DNA of 64,000 bases, from positions 4,248,931 through 4,312,930 of the forward strand of contig OY755047.1 of assembly GCA_963576565.1 (NCBI GenBank). Reading direction: 5' to 3'. The position numbers and the translations under genes were made by a program. The notes under the pieces were generated by a model. That model did no database searches. It saw only the letters and a program-made list of their open reading frames with translations, and was not told the origin of the DNA. Shown here one piece after another: positions 44,920 to 56,610 of the stretch (position 1 is the stretch's first letter; the number at the start of each line of letters is the position of its first letter). This DNA is from Aspidapion aeneum (Eukaryota > Arthropoda > Insecta > Coleoptera > Brentidae).

Positions 44920-45560
44920 TACACAGAAAAAAAAATGTCTTCAGTCAATGCAAATTGCTTCGATCCAAGAAAAAATCTGCTTTCCTATGCACGAAGACGA
45001 TATTTTCTTAACAAAAAAAAAACTATTCTCTTAAACTGCTGTTTTCCGTTGAAAATAAAAGTTGCCTTTATCCAAGAAAATTGATTTGTTTTGAATGGAA
45101 GCGGCAACCTTCTTGTTTTGTGTTTTTTAGTATTATGGAATAAATCGCCATTTTCGTTTTGAGATGCCGGATATTTTGAGTTAAGAAATTAAAAGTCTTT
45201 AGGCAAAGTAAAGCTTTATTTGTGTTAAGAAGATATTAGTAAGACATTTTATATCTTGCTTGAAAACCACTTTTTCTTCGCTAAAGGCAGTTTGTTTTAA
45301 ACCAAAACAATTTACCAAGACAATTATTTTTTTTCCCAAAACAAGCAGTTTGCTTAGATGAAACATTTTCTTCGGAGACTTTTGCTTTTGGGTCAAGATC
45401 ATTTTTTAAGAAAACTACTTTTCTTAACTGAAGAAATTCTTTTTTTCTGTATAAATGTTAAAATGTTCGACACTGACTTTAAAGAAAAATATCCACGCCA
45501 CTGTCTAGCAGTTTATTGGCCATTAAAAGCGCATATAAAAATATGAAAATTCGTAAAAAC
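44920..45560. other. Unclassified repeat-like DNA
   Basis: Shares phrases (AATGCAAATTGCTTCGATCC) with 42652-42910. Many alternating inverted AAGAAAA/TTTTCTT motifs. No gene. Confidence 0.35.
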
Positions 45561-45834
45561 TTCTCGCAAGAACAGCACACAATTGCAGCCTGTAATACTG
45601 ACCTAGTCGTACCCAATGGTTGCTTAGCATAGGTCGTACCGAGAGATGGAACCATCGTGGCTGTACGCCTAAGGTCGAATTCGGCCTACTATCTCTCTAT
45701 GGTTTTTTTTAAGGTGTGGAACCAAGTTTAGTGTACAGAATAGGTCTCACGATTTAAGAAAAACGTTTCCATCTTTGTAAATTTATCATTTTTACCCAAC
45801 TGCAGCACGGCGAAAGGAAGGGTAATGTTTTTCG

Positions 45835-46500
45835 AATGGGATATGTATGTATGTAAGTATGTATGTTTGTGTCGCGCTAGAGTCCTAACGGCTGAACCGA
45901 TTTTGACGAAAAAGGTGTCGTTGATTTCCTACTGATCCCGAAGGTGCTATAGGCTATATTTTTTTAAACAGCAATCAACATGGCGGTCGCCAGACGCCAT
46001 TTTGTCACATGATGTAGGCTTTAAGGCATACAAATTACCTAAATTTAAGGCGATTTTATAGAAATTCCGACCGATTACCCATTGCAAATGTCCTCTAATT
46101 TGTTGTAATTACTTTGTAGTCCTCCCTGTTCCCACCCACCTCCCTCCTGTCATTCCCCCCACTCTATTCAAAAACCATATTTGCATAATTTTATCAAATA
46201 TAGAGCGATTTCAAAAATTCTTTCTGCATGCGCTTTCAGATTTTTTTTTCCCACACCATTTTACTAGTCCCCCTCCCGCCTCTCCCTCTCTCCTCCCTGC
46301 CATCCTTATTAGTAATAGTTATAGCTATAACTTTCACATATATAAAGCGATTTCAAAAGTTCTTTCTGCACACGCTTGAAGACTTTTTTCCAACATCATT
46401 TTAATAGTTTCCGCCTCCCTCTCTTCTCTGCTTCCTCCTTATTAGTAATAGTTGTAGCTATACCTTTCACAAATATAAAGCGATTTCAAAAATTCGCGTC
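45835..46500. repeat. (TATG)n-associated TE fragment and ~120-bp tandem units
   Basis: A short ATGTATGT run at 45844-45868 is followed by CGGCTGAACCGATTTTGACG, a phrase common at edges of arthropod microsatellite-bearing TEs. Two to three diverged units anchored on AAAGCGATTTCAAAA lie at about 46200, 46346 and 46480. Confidence 0.55.
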
Positions 46501-46599
46501 CGTAGAAAATCTACACGTACTTTTTGGGTAAAGCTAAATAAATTGTAAATGCATAGTGCTTTTTATAAGGCTGAATAAGAATTAAACCTAAAAAACAAC

Positions 46600-46812
46600 C
46601 AACTGCTAAATTTACTGGTAACTACTAGTCGCAATTGGGTACAAAATTACCCAATAACCTGATTCATAAAAATACAAAACTGTATAATTTCGTAAGTGCG
46701 CTTTGGGCATCAAAACTATAAGTTGAAGCATGTCGTACATTATAGGTATACCTATCAATTTTGTACTCAACTGCGACTAGTACTTACATGTTAATTTAGT
46801 AGTTGAGTGTTT
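46600..46812. mobile_element. MITE, about 210 bp
   Basis: Inverted ends CAACTGCTAAATTTACTGG ... ACTAGTCGCAATTGGGTAC and complement (GTACTCAACTGCGACTAGT ... TTAGTAGTTGAG). Confidence 0.65.
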
Positions 46813-47129
46813 TTTTATTAGTATAATTATTCCACCAGTAACGGGGATTAAGAACATATACATAAATTACGTATATGATTAAGAATCCCAAATTTCAGTA
46901 GTTTTTTTAATTAATTTTTGAAAATGGCAATTTTCAAATAAATTTAGATACCTTTAGAACTACTTAACACCAGGGTAAAAAATACAGGGTGTTTTTTCTT
47001 GATCGAGGGTATTTCCAAACCTCATCAAGATATACCCTTTAGTTTTCTCATAACGCTGTATAGCTTGTTTGAGAAGTCTTTAAAAAACCTTTCGAATAAG
47101 AAAAAGCAAGAATCGACATGGGCACTTCC

Positions 47130-47280
47130 AGGGGGGGGGACCTCGGGGAACGGTGCCCCCAAACCTAAGATTTTTTTTTGATATTTTCTACATATTTCAT
47201 GAATAAAAGGACAAAATAGCATGAAATACACCATGAGACCTCTCCCCCTCCCCCCAAAGTTTTCGCCCCCCCATAAGACA
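47130..47280. mobile_element. hAT-MITE core fragment
   Basis: Has the G-run, C-run and ATTTCATGAATAAAAGGACA-type core of the CAGTGGCG MITEs, but no clear ends. Confidence 0.4.
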
Positions 47281-47518
47281 TATTTCTGAATATATATCAT
47301 TCGATGAAAAATTTTTAAATAATATCTTCGATAAAGTTGATTCGATAAAAGTGTTTTCGATAAATGTACCGAAACCAAAAAATTGAAATATTTTCAACTT
47401 ATTGTGTTGCTGACTGTACCAGAGGACTAACCAAATAAAAATTACATTATTCATTGAGTAGGTCTACCGACCACACGGTACGACCAAGAACAAGTTTCAA
47501 GTCCTCCATAGGTGGTAC

Positions 47519-47671
47519 CAGTGGCGCACGCCCAAATTTATATCTTAGAGGGAAGGGGGGGCGAGACCCCATAATGCCCTATTTTATGCTATTTTATTAC
47601 TGAAATATGTAACAAATTTTTTTAAAAAATCTAAGACCTAGGGGGGTTCGGTTTGGTTCGGTGCGCCCATG
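47519..47671. mobile_element. hAT-type MITE, about 153 bp
   Basis: Left end CAGTGGCGCACGCCC, right end GGTGCGCCCATG. Flanks GGTGGTAC and AGTGGTAC agree at seven of eight bases. G-run core with CTATTTTATGCTATTTTATT. Confidence 0.65.
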
Positions 47672-48005
47672 AGTGGTACGGTTCAAACACTTTGACTGTT
47701 CCTGCGACCGTTTATTTGAAATAAAAACCCATTCAGTTGGCTAATGACGTCACCTAATAGCAGTAATTGATTTTTCCAAGCAGTGCATGACAGCTAACTT
47801 AAGAACACCACTCTGTTATACATTAAACAATGAAAAGACTAAGGGTAGCGGTACAATACTAAAACTAAGGTACCTGTGGCAAATAAGGCCCCAGTGGTCA
47901 TAATTCAAAACATACGCTTCTTTCTTAAAATTCGTCAACACCAAGTGGCGTCTAACTACTAGTATCTACTAGTTCTCAGCCCCTTATAAAATCATTTGGC
48001 AATTT

Positions 48006-49421
48006 TAGCTCACACATATCAGTGGCGGCTCGTGACAGTAAAGTTTGTGAGTTCTGCCGATAGGGTATAAAAAAATGCTATTTTTTTACAGTCTCCAGAT
48101 CACGTGTCTATTATAAAAAGTAAAACATTTTTCTTGTAACAATCCTTTTGTACGATTTTCCCCGGCTTGAACCACACTTTTAGTTTTTCTTCATAAGTAA
48201 AGAGAGAGAATTTTTTTACATTAATTAAATTATCCACCACATTCATTGTGACACACAAACAAACACAACCATAACCTCCCGCTCATGCGTTTGGCGTCTT
48301 CTAAATAAATAAATGCGCCTGCAAACACGGAACGCTGAGCCCGCCCGCCCGGAATTGTACTGGAACTGCAAGTTTTGCAGCTCTATTTTTGCCTAGATTT
48401 CGCTATCTAAACCCTGGAGCAAGTGCGGTGCGGGGTGAAGGAAGGGGTTCCTAGCCGAGCACAGAGCCGCCCAGCTACGTTTTGTTGCAATTTAGCAGCG
48501 TAACAATGCCAATAAGTTCATTTGACCGACTGTAAAATGCGGCCTTCGACGACGGCGCGCGGCGTCATCTCAACACACGTACGCGATTTGAAGGCCAACA
48601 CCGGACCGAAAATATACTGCTATTCCAATAATTTTAGAAATTAAATAATTATATTAGAAAAATAGCAGCGGTTGAAAAATAGTCAAATATTGTGAAAATT
48701 TTGGGAGTTCTGCAGCTCTGCAGCCCTAATACACTAGCCGCCCCTGACACATATACTATACTATGTTGATGATCCTAATTTTTTCGAGGAAAAAAAAGTT
48801 GCTCCGATTTTGAAATTTTTATTTTATCTTTGCGTTTCAGATGATTTTGAAACTTTTTTGTCGCGTCGTCTGTCTGTCTGTCTGTCTGTATGTCTGTCTG
48901 TAACGACCAACGCGCATAATTTAAAAACCGCTTGCCCGATTTCAATGAAATTTGGTACCTAGGCTGGGTCTTGGGTCGAGTTGGGTTTAAAAATGAACAA
49001 AATCCACCGAACATAAGCCAAATGAAAGGGTACATTTCAAAAATTAGAGTTTACGTGAAAATATGGCGTGTGTGATATCAAACGAAAGGTAATTGAGTCT
49101 GGAGTTGAATAAAATACGTTTTAGTTTTTTTTTAAAATAAGGGTGGGGGTAGATTTCAAAAATTAGACTTTACGTAAAAAAATGGCACGTTCGATATTAA
49201 ACGAAAGGTAATTGAGTCCGGAGTTAAACAAAATACATTTTAGCTTTTGTTTTTTTTAAAGGGTGGGGGGTAGATTTGAAAAATTTGTGTGGTATCAAAC
49301 GAAAGGTAATTTAGTCTGGAGTTGAATAAAATATATTTCAGTTTTTAATTATATCATCTCACACGTACACTATAACTATAGTACCTAGTGTGAGCTTAGG
49401 AGCCCATATATTGGCAGAGTA
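48006..49421 (-). mobile_element. Helitron/Helentron-like element, copy E
   Basis: Reverse copy from TAGCTCACAC to TTGGCAGAGT with a short (CTGT)n core (48868-48901), the CCAACGCGCATAA block and three GGTGGGGGTAGATTT phrases. Interrupted near its right-end hairpin by the element at 48020-48746. Confidence 0.78.
48020..48746. mobile_element. hAT-type element, 727 bp
   Basis: Ends CAGTGGCGGCTCGTG and (right) CTAGCCGCCCCTG, flanked by a perfect 8-bp duplication ACACATAT (48012-48019, 48747-48754). GC-richer than its surroundings; no transposase frame. Confidence 0.85.
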
Positions 49422-50122
49422 TTTACTTTAATAATTCTTTTTTGGAAAATCCAGAATTTTTTTTTTAAGTGGGCTTTATTTGCCACTTTTTTCAGTGTAC
49501 ACGAATTCTTGCAACTCGTGATTGACCCATTGTTGTTATTGTTGACTTAAAAAAGCCATGGTTCTTGGTTACCCAATAATTGCCCACATAGGCGTATACA
49601 AGGGAAATTAAAGGCACATAATAGGTATCAGCGACCCCAAGATCATTTTTTATAACCTCCCATTTAAAAATTGGTCTAAATTAACCTTATATACGTCACG
49701 AAAAGGGAGTGGAGGTTTTTTCCAAAAATCTAAACTTAACTAAAATATGCTCCCCCCAAATTTTCTACTGATACGACACTGAGTAACAGTGGTTGTGGCA
49801 CCGAAGCGGTGATGATTTTTTTTTATCTTTTCACGTTTTTGACAGCTGCTTACCCAAAATTTGAATTATAATGGTTTATAATTTCGATGAGATGTCGGTG
49901 AAAGTTTTTTTTAAAGGTCCTGAACCAAATTTCCATATTGGGATTTTTAAAATTGTTTTGTTTGTTTATCAGTTGGATCTTTCGAATAAATCTTGTTCTC
50001 TTTTTCCAGTACTCACCCCATTTTACCAGTGACAAATCCGGGGAGGGCCAAAGGGACATTTAGAACGTCGACTTCCCCTCAAAAATTCGTATTTTGTCTT
50101 TTCAGCATGATGAAAAGAGAGA

Positions 50123-50301
50123 CAGTGGCGTATATAAGGTGGAGGCCTAGGGGAACCGCCCCCCCCCAAAAACTAAGTTTTTTGCAGATATTTTCGACAT
50201 AATTGCAACATAAAATAGCATAAAATACGGCCTCATTAGGTCTCGGGTCCCCTCAAAACTGTCTCGGGTCACCCCGAAACTTTTTTCTATATACGACACT
50301 G
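50123..50301. mobile_element. hAT-type MITE, 179 bp
   Basis: Ends CAGTGGCGTATATA and TATATACGACACTG-like, flanked by a perfect 8-bp duplication AAGAGAGA (50115-50122, 50302-50309). Confidence 0.88.
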
Positions 50302-50837
50302 AAGAGAGATATTCTTTTTTTAAGTATCCTTTGTGTTTATTTATAAAATACTTATTATCTCCGTAAAGAAAACTACTTTATATACAGGGTTGGTTATTTA
50401 AAAGTTTTCAGTTCACCCTGATTTCTTCAAAAACTGTAAGGAATTAGAAAAAATGATGAAACATGTCAATTTTGTTTGCAAGGGGCATTTTGGCTTGTGT
50501 CTTTTGAATGAATGTACTTACAACCGTGGAAAATTTTTGAAAATCTTTTAATTCGTGTTTGAGAGAATCTTTTTTAAATGGCCCTGTATATAAAATAAAA
50601 TAAAATGGAACTAAAAAAAAACTAGTTTAGAAACTACAGCCATTTCGTACTCACAAACCATATCAATGACTAACTAAATTGTACAACCATTGTCTCATAC
50701 AAGAAATACAAGTCCATAGGATAAAATATCAGATCATTTCATAAACAAATTAAGATATACAAGGTGCGTCAAAATAATAAGTGCATGTTAGAATGAAGTA
50801 CACTAAAACTAAAAACATAACAAACACCGTAGTACTA

Positions 50838-51195
50838 TGAATATCTGGGACAAATTATTAAACTAATAAAAGAAAACCAAGAGACGAGTAAGATTAGCCT
50901 GGGCAGCATTCGGTAAATTAGGCTGCACATTAAAAAATATAAAATATCCTCTGTACCTCAAAACAAAAGTATATAACCAATGTACCCTATAGATCCCAGA
51001 ACTGTAATAAAGTAAGTAAAGCCCAATGGAAAGACAAATGTTACATGTAAAGCTAACACATAGAAAAAGGAAGGAATGGATAAGAAATAAACCAAAAGTA
51101 AGAGATGTCAGAGGAGAGGTAGCAAAAGTAAATTGGAAATTTGCTGGTCATAATATCAGACAAGAAGACGATAGATGGAACAATGTATGCCGATA
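50838..51195 (+). pseudogene. Non-LTR element C-terminal fragment
   Basis: Plus-strand pieces KRRVRLAWAAFGKLG, YPLYLKTKVYNQC, MERQMLHVKLTHRKRKEWIR and VNWKFAGHNIRQEDDRWNN. This is the post-RT region of a non-LTR family, with stops between blocks. Paralogue of 39010-39540. Confidence 0.75.
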
Positions 51196-51509
51196 CCTAC
51201 TAGTTTTTCATTATTTTCTATAGGCTATTACCTACTACAACGGCTTCCAAAACTTCGGCATTTTCTTGTAAAAATGAGGCCTCTTTTTAGGTATAAAATC
51301 AAAGTGAAATGTAAAATAAATATTTTCAATTAAAGAAATCACATGTGTACATAAGTCCACCTTGTATAGTCTTAAGTAAATCCAGAGCTATCGAAAACCT
51401 GCACTGCCTTTGTCTGTGGGTTTATTTATTATACATATATGCAGAAAAAGGTATTGGTTTACATACATAGGGGAGACCGGGGTGCGACAAACAGTAAAAA
51501 CCTGTAATT

Positions 51510-52440
51510 TTGAAAATTAGATTGTAGAACTTGGCTTTACTTTTATCTCAATTTTTTTACGGAATATCATTTTCGCGTACTTGACTTTTTTTAACATGAA
51601 ATCTTTTTGTTATGAATTCACTCCTTTTTTAAAGGAATTAAAATATGCGGAATATCCTCTAAACTTTTGCGATCCCTTACCTTTTACCTTTTTTAGTTTT
51701 CCTTTTGAAATAAATAAATTTCTATTACTATCAATTTGTGCTTGGGGGGGATTTAGAGTTTCTAAGAACTTGTTTATAAAAACCCCAGCTTTATATAATA
51801 TCTGAAATCGGACAATAATAGTTTTATATAGAACCGCAAATAAAAGTTTTTTTAAATTTTTTGCTATAGTTTTGACATAGTTCCTTAGTCTACCAAAGCT
51901 TAGCTCTCCAGCGTTTCTGGAAGTGGGCAATGTCACTTTTACATAACTTTACATGTATCTATAGGGGAGGGAAACAAATTAAAATTTTGGAGTTTTTTAA
52001 TTTTTTCCTATAGTTTTATCTTAGTTTCTATCAGTCTTCCAAAACCCAGCTCTCTAGTATTTCTGGAAGTGGGCAATGTTCATTTTACATAACTTTACCT
52101 GTATTTCATAATTTTAAATGTATAGAGGAGGGTTGTAAATAAGAATTTGGGGGTTTTTTGATTTTTTCCAAAGGTTTGGTCATAATTTCTATCAGTCTAT
52201 CAAATTTTCGCTTTGTAGCATATCTGAAAGTACAGCAGAATTTGGATGATCTATGCATGAGTGAGCTTTATGAAAGTTCATGAAACTGACTGACCAAAGT
52301 TTGCGTTTCGTAGCTAATTCCGAGGTAGAAATATTATAGATAGGTCAAATATGGGCTAAAATGTTTCAAGAAAAGGTGGTGCAGCAGTTTTCGCGAACTT
52401 GGCGGGGCATTGCCGTACCCCCAAATATGTTACTACCTAG
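51510..52440. repeat. 142-bp tandem family with palindrome-arm sequence
   Basis: Starts with the CTTGGCTTTACTTTTATCTC arm, then about three units on TTTCTGGAAGTGGGCAATG (51916, 52062) and ends AACTTGGCGGGGCATTGCC. The 108-residue minus-strand frame inside is repeat-derived. Confidence 0.7.
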
Positions 52441-53104
52441 AACAAACCCTGGCACGGGGTTAAAAGTCACACTTGTTTTTCTTCGACAAAATTTGTAATA
52501 TTTCCTTATTTAATAATATTAAAGATAAGAATAGAATAAATACACCATGAATTGATATATACATGACATTGCTAAACTAAAACCCTGGCTATTAAGACTG
52601 GAAATAATAAAAATTGTGACAACCAACCCCGGTCTCCCCTATATGTTCAAACATCCGAGATGTAGACACTCACTCACAGGAACATTGTTCAATTTCCGCT
52701 TTGCGGATTTCCGAGAAAATCAGCGGGGTGTGGAGACATTTAGAAGTCAAATCAAATAAGTAGATTTAATACCCACGAATCAAACCATATAGGCAACTGC
52801 AGGACCGTCTTTTATCATATTGGGTGGACGTTTTGGTCCCGCCATGAACTTAGTTTCCTTGGTTCGCCGTCGTTTCACTCGTAGAATAAAAAATTATTTT
52901 TTTATTCTTTTCGATTTACCTTGTATTTTGTGGTGAGTTTCTACCTTGTGTCAGGCAAGCTACGCTGAGTAAGAAAATGCCTTTTTCCGAAACACCGGTG
53001 TCCGTTCGTTCTTTATGATGGGTTCTTATAAAAAAAATCAAACCCCACAAGTTGTCCAATATTTCTGAAGTGCAATAAGCACGTAGTTAATATGCCCTAC
53101 CCTA
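52441..53104. other. Unassigned
   Basis: No gene or element ends recognised. Confidence 0.3.
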
Positions 53105-54098
53105 ATATACCATACATACATAAAAGCGATAAAAGAACTATACAAAGGGTGAAAATCTAAAATTAAAATTGGAAATCGACTTTCAAAAGAATTCCTGGTA
53201 ATGAAAGGCTTAAGACAGGGATGTTGTATCTCTCCAACTCTTTTTAAAATATATATCGCAGTAGCTCTAAAAAACTGGAAACGCAAAGTACACGGCATGG
53301 GAATACAACTTAACGACCGATTTACCATATACACACTACAGTTTGCTGACGACCAAGTAATTGTAGCTAATGATAAAGAAGACATGAGTATATGATGAGA
53401 AAGTTAACGGAAGAATACCAAAAGTGGGGGTTAACAGTGAACGTGGACAGACACAGTACTTATGTACTGGAAACGAATCAAGTGAATTAGAACTAGAAAA
53501 TGGAGAAACAATATCTCCATGTAATTATGTATACTTGGGTGTCACATTTGATAAGACGGGAACAGACTGTAAAGAACTGGAAAAAAGAATAGTAAAAGCA
53601 AAAAAGGTTATTGGTTGTCTTAACAGTATTTTATGGAGCAAAGAGATAAAAAAGAATGTAAAATTTAACATATATGAAACAATGGTGAAAAGCACGCTGT
53701 TGTATGGAATAGAGATTTGTCGCGTAACAGAAAAATACAAAGCAAAAATGGAAAGTGTAGAAATGGATGCAATAAGAAGATCAATGAGAATATCTAGAAC
53801 AGATCATATAAGAAATGAGATCATAAAAGAAAGAATGGGAATCGAGGGAAGCATAACGGATGACATCACTAAAAGGCAACTGATATGGTACGGCCATATA
53901 CAACGGATGACCGACGAAAGATTACCAAAGCAGGTCCTAGAATGGCAACCAATAGGGCGCAGAAAAAGAGGGCGTCCTAAACTGGAATGGCAACAGTCAA
54001 TCCAAAAATCAATGAGTCAAAAAAACCTGACGGAAGATGACTGTCAGGATCGAAGGAGGTGGAGAATAGGCGTAGGACAACGTAGAAAAACGTTCTAA
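53105..54098 (+). pseudogene. Non-LTR retrotransposon: RT catalytic part and C-terminus, 5'-truncated
   Basis: Plus-strand blocks in order: KELYKG, MKGLRQGCCISPTLFKIYI (RT block 4), LQFADDQVIVANDKEDM (catalytic block 5), a frame change at about 53395-53420, NYVYLGVTFDKTGTD, TLLYGIEICRVTEKYKAKM, RRSMRISRTDHIRNEIIKER, QLIWYGHIQRMTDERLPKQV and GRRKRGRPKLEW, stop at 54098. The longest intact frame is 224 residues. Clade is not certain. The minus-strand fragment at 24998-25258 is the same family. Confidence 0.88.
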
Positions 54099-54183
54099 AC
54101 CGATATAGTAGTAGTAATATACCCTATATAATCTACAGACAATAACTATTTACATCCTGGCAGATTATTTTATTAATTGTTGT

Positions 54184-54790
54184 TAGAATAGAATAGAATA
54201 GAATTTATTTATTTGATTTTTTACAAATGCATTTTACATTGTATACCAATTTGGGCGTAAATCTCGTCAAAAATGTTTAATCATATTTAAAAACAAATAT
54301 TTTGTCTTAAGCAAAATAAAAATATTTTGTCTTAATTATTAAATATTTTAAAATCTACACAACAGTTTAAAATTTATATCCACAAAATGTTTCCTTAATC
54401 ATTTACAAACATTAAAAATAAAAACATTAAAAATAAAAACATTTACATGTAAAAAACACTATCATACTACATTTCCATTAAAAAGACGAAGATTTAAAAT
54501 TTGCCTAGAATTTAAGACTGAGACCTCAGAAAAGTACATAAAAACCCTATCCCAATAACTTTACCACTTCTCTTCAAAATATTCGTTAACGGTATAATAT
54601 GCTCTCTTGTTTAAGAATTTTTTAAGTTTTGTTTCTATTAGCTTTTGGGATAAGTTTCTAAATGCAACAGGTAGTTTATTCCAGATTTTTAAGATACTGT
54701 ACTTGACACTTCTCTGGATGAAACTAAAGCGTGCAATGCCTGATGTAAGGTTTTGCTTATTTCTTGTTGAGTATTTATAATTTATTTTTG
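54184..54790 (-). pseudogene. 3' end of another non-LTR element with (TAGAA)n tail
   Basis: The minus strand (from 54790) encodes YSTRNKQNLTSGIARFSFIQ, SVKYSILKIWNKLPVAFRNL and KKFLNKRAYYTVNEYFEEKW, then a stop near 54567. About 360 bp of 3' UTR follows, ending in an (ATTCT)n tail at 54184-54206. C-terminus of a Jockey/CR1-type RT. Confidence 0.8.
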
Positions 54791-55073
54791 AGTTTTAACA
54801 GTCGCGTACGCAAAAACTGAACCGGGGGAGGGGGGGCTTGAGCGCATATCGATATATTTTTATCCTGATTTTTGAGAAAAATTAAATTTTTAGAGGTCCA
54901 ATATTCGCAAGCGCAGATCTTGCGAAGAAGGGGGGTAATTTTTCTATTTTCCCTTTGATTATTAACAAAAAGTGCGTTTTTTTTCTAGGGGAATAATCAG
55001 TGCCCTCACAAGACTAGACAACAAACAGTTTTTTAAATGATTTGTTTAAAAAAAGTTAAATCTTTCCTTACGA

Positions 55074-55262
55074 CAGTGGCGTATATAGAAAAAAGTTTTG
55101 GGGTGGGCCCGAGACAGTTTTGGGGGGGGGGGGGCGAGACATCATGAGGCTGTATTTTATGCTATTTTATGTTTCTATTCATGAAATATGTGGAAAATAT
55201 CCAAAAAATTCTTACCTTCGGGGGGCCCGGGCCCCCCAGGCCTCCCCATATATACGCCACTG
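55074..55262. mobile_element. hAT-type MITE, 189 bp
   Basis: Ends CAGTGGCGTATATA/TATATACGCCACTG (perfect), flanked by a perfect 8-bp duplication CCTTACGA (55066-55073, 55263-55270). Confidence 0.92.
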
Positions 55263-55286
55263 CCTTACGACATGTCTAGTTCTTTT

Positions 55287-55423
55287 TAGCTCACACTACT
55301 ACTATATAAGTAGTGTGAGCTATGGTGATCCTAATTGTTTCGAGAAAAAAAGTTGCTCCGATTTCAAAAATAATTTTTATATATCTTTGCGTTTCAGATG
55401 ATTTTGAAACTTTTTTGTTTTGC

Positions 55424-55474
<51 letters not shown>

Positions 55475-55888
55475 ATGTCTGTCTGTCTGTACGACCAACC
55501 CGCATAACTCAAAAACCGCTTGTCCGATTTTAATGAAATTTGGTACCTAAGATGGCTCGTGGGCCGTGATGGTCCCATTTAAAAATGAAGAAAATCCACC
55601 GAACGCAAGCCAAATATGTGAAAATATGGCGTGTGTGATATCAAACGAAAGGTAATTAAGTCTGGAGTTAAACAAAATGAATTTTAGTTTATTTAAAAAA
55701 AAAGGGTGGGGGTAGATGTCAAAAATTAAAGTTTAAGTCAAAACATGGCTTGTGTGGTATCAAACGAAAGGTAATTGAGTCTGTAGTTTAATAAAATATA
55801 TTTCAGTTTTTAGTTACATATTAACTCACACGTACACTATAACTATAGTACCTAGTGTGAGCTTCGGTGCCCATAGATTGGCAGAGTA
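55287..55888 (-). mobile_element. Helitron/Helentron-like element, copy F
   Basis: Reverse copy, TAGCTCACACTACTAC to TTGGCAGAGTA, with a (CTGT)n core of about 15 units (55424-55488, one CTGTAT variant). It has only two GGTGGGGG-type phrases. Confidence 0.78.
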
Positions 55889-56143
55889 TTTTTTAGTCTA
55901 TGGTTTTCACCCGTTTTTCAGCAATGTATGGGTAGCTGCTCTGGCGCGGGAGCGGGAGGAATGTTTGGTTTAGTTCACGTCGGCCATATTCATCGTGCCA
56001 AACCGTTCGTTGCTCTTCCTACGTGTTGCCGGTTCTATCCTTAGTGAAGACGTATGAGTTTGTTTTGATTTGGGGTACGTCAGGGTCAGTAGTTAAAAGC
56101 CTTGCCTGGTCGCATGTCCATTGTTTGTTTTTGTTAGTTTTCA

Positions 56144-56610
56144 AAATGGAAATAAATACCGTCGATTACATAATAAACCGTGCAAATTTAAATACGTTGA
56201 CATATAAAGTTCGATTACAAATAAAATCTTTAGTGCCACATAGACCGGACCTAAAAATCCTAAAAATTAACCAAAATTTTAGTGCAAGTTATACAAAGCT
56301 AGACGATGCTGAAAACTGTTTGTGTGTTTTTTTGCTTTATTTGTCTTATTATGAACAATCCACGAAGTGATCCTGCGTGGGTGGCAAAGGGAATGTGTAA
56401 TATCAAGCACTTTAGTAAAAAGTTAAAGAAACAAAGTAAGTGCTACTTATTTAAATAACCACATAGAATTTTCTATGCTAGGCAAGACTGATATTAGGTG
56501 CCAATTGAATAGTGCCTATAGGCAAAACATTACCGAACATAATGAAAATGTGGTAATTAGTAGGTTAATAGACTCTTTAAAATTCCGTGGGATTTTTGAG
56601 GTTGCCCACA
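56144..56610 (+). pseudogene. hAT-like (zf-MYM/TTF type) transposase remnant
   Basis: A frame from ATG 56144 (MEINTVDYIINRANLN) leads into, in another frame, NNPRSDPAWVAKGMCNIKHF and later RQNITEHNENVVISRLIDSL with LKFRGIFEV. These resemble the N-terminal half of insect zf-MYM/DUF4371-type hAT transposases. Frameshifts and stops are frequent. The CCAGCCGCCACTGG end near 57628-57641 may be its right terminus. Confidence 0.5.

Larger units (their letters stand above)
47876..49490. mobile_element. Outer element of a three-level nest (TGGCAAATAAGGCCC ends)
   Basis: Left end TGGCAAATAAGGCCC (47877 on), right end GGGCTTTATTTGCCA (49465-49480). Contains the Helitron-like copy E (48006-49421), which itself contains a 727-bp hAT MITE. 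Confidence 0.55.
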
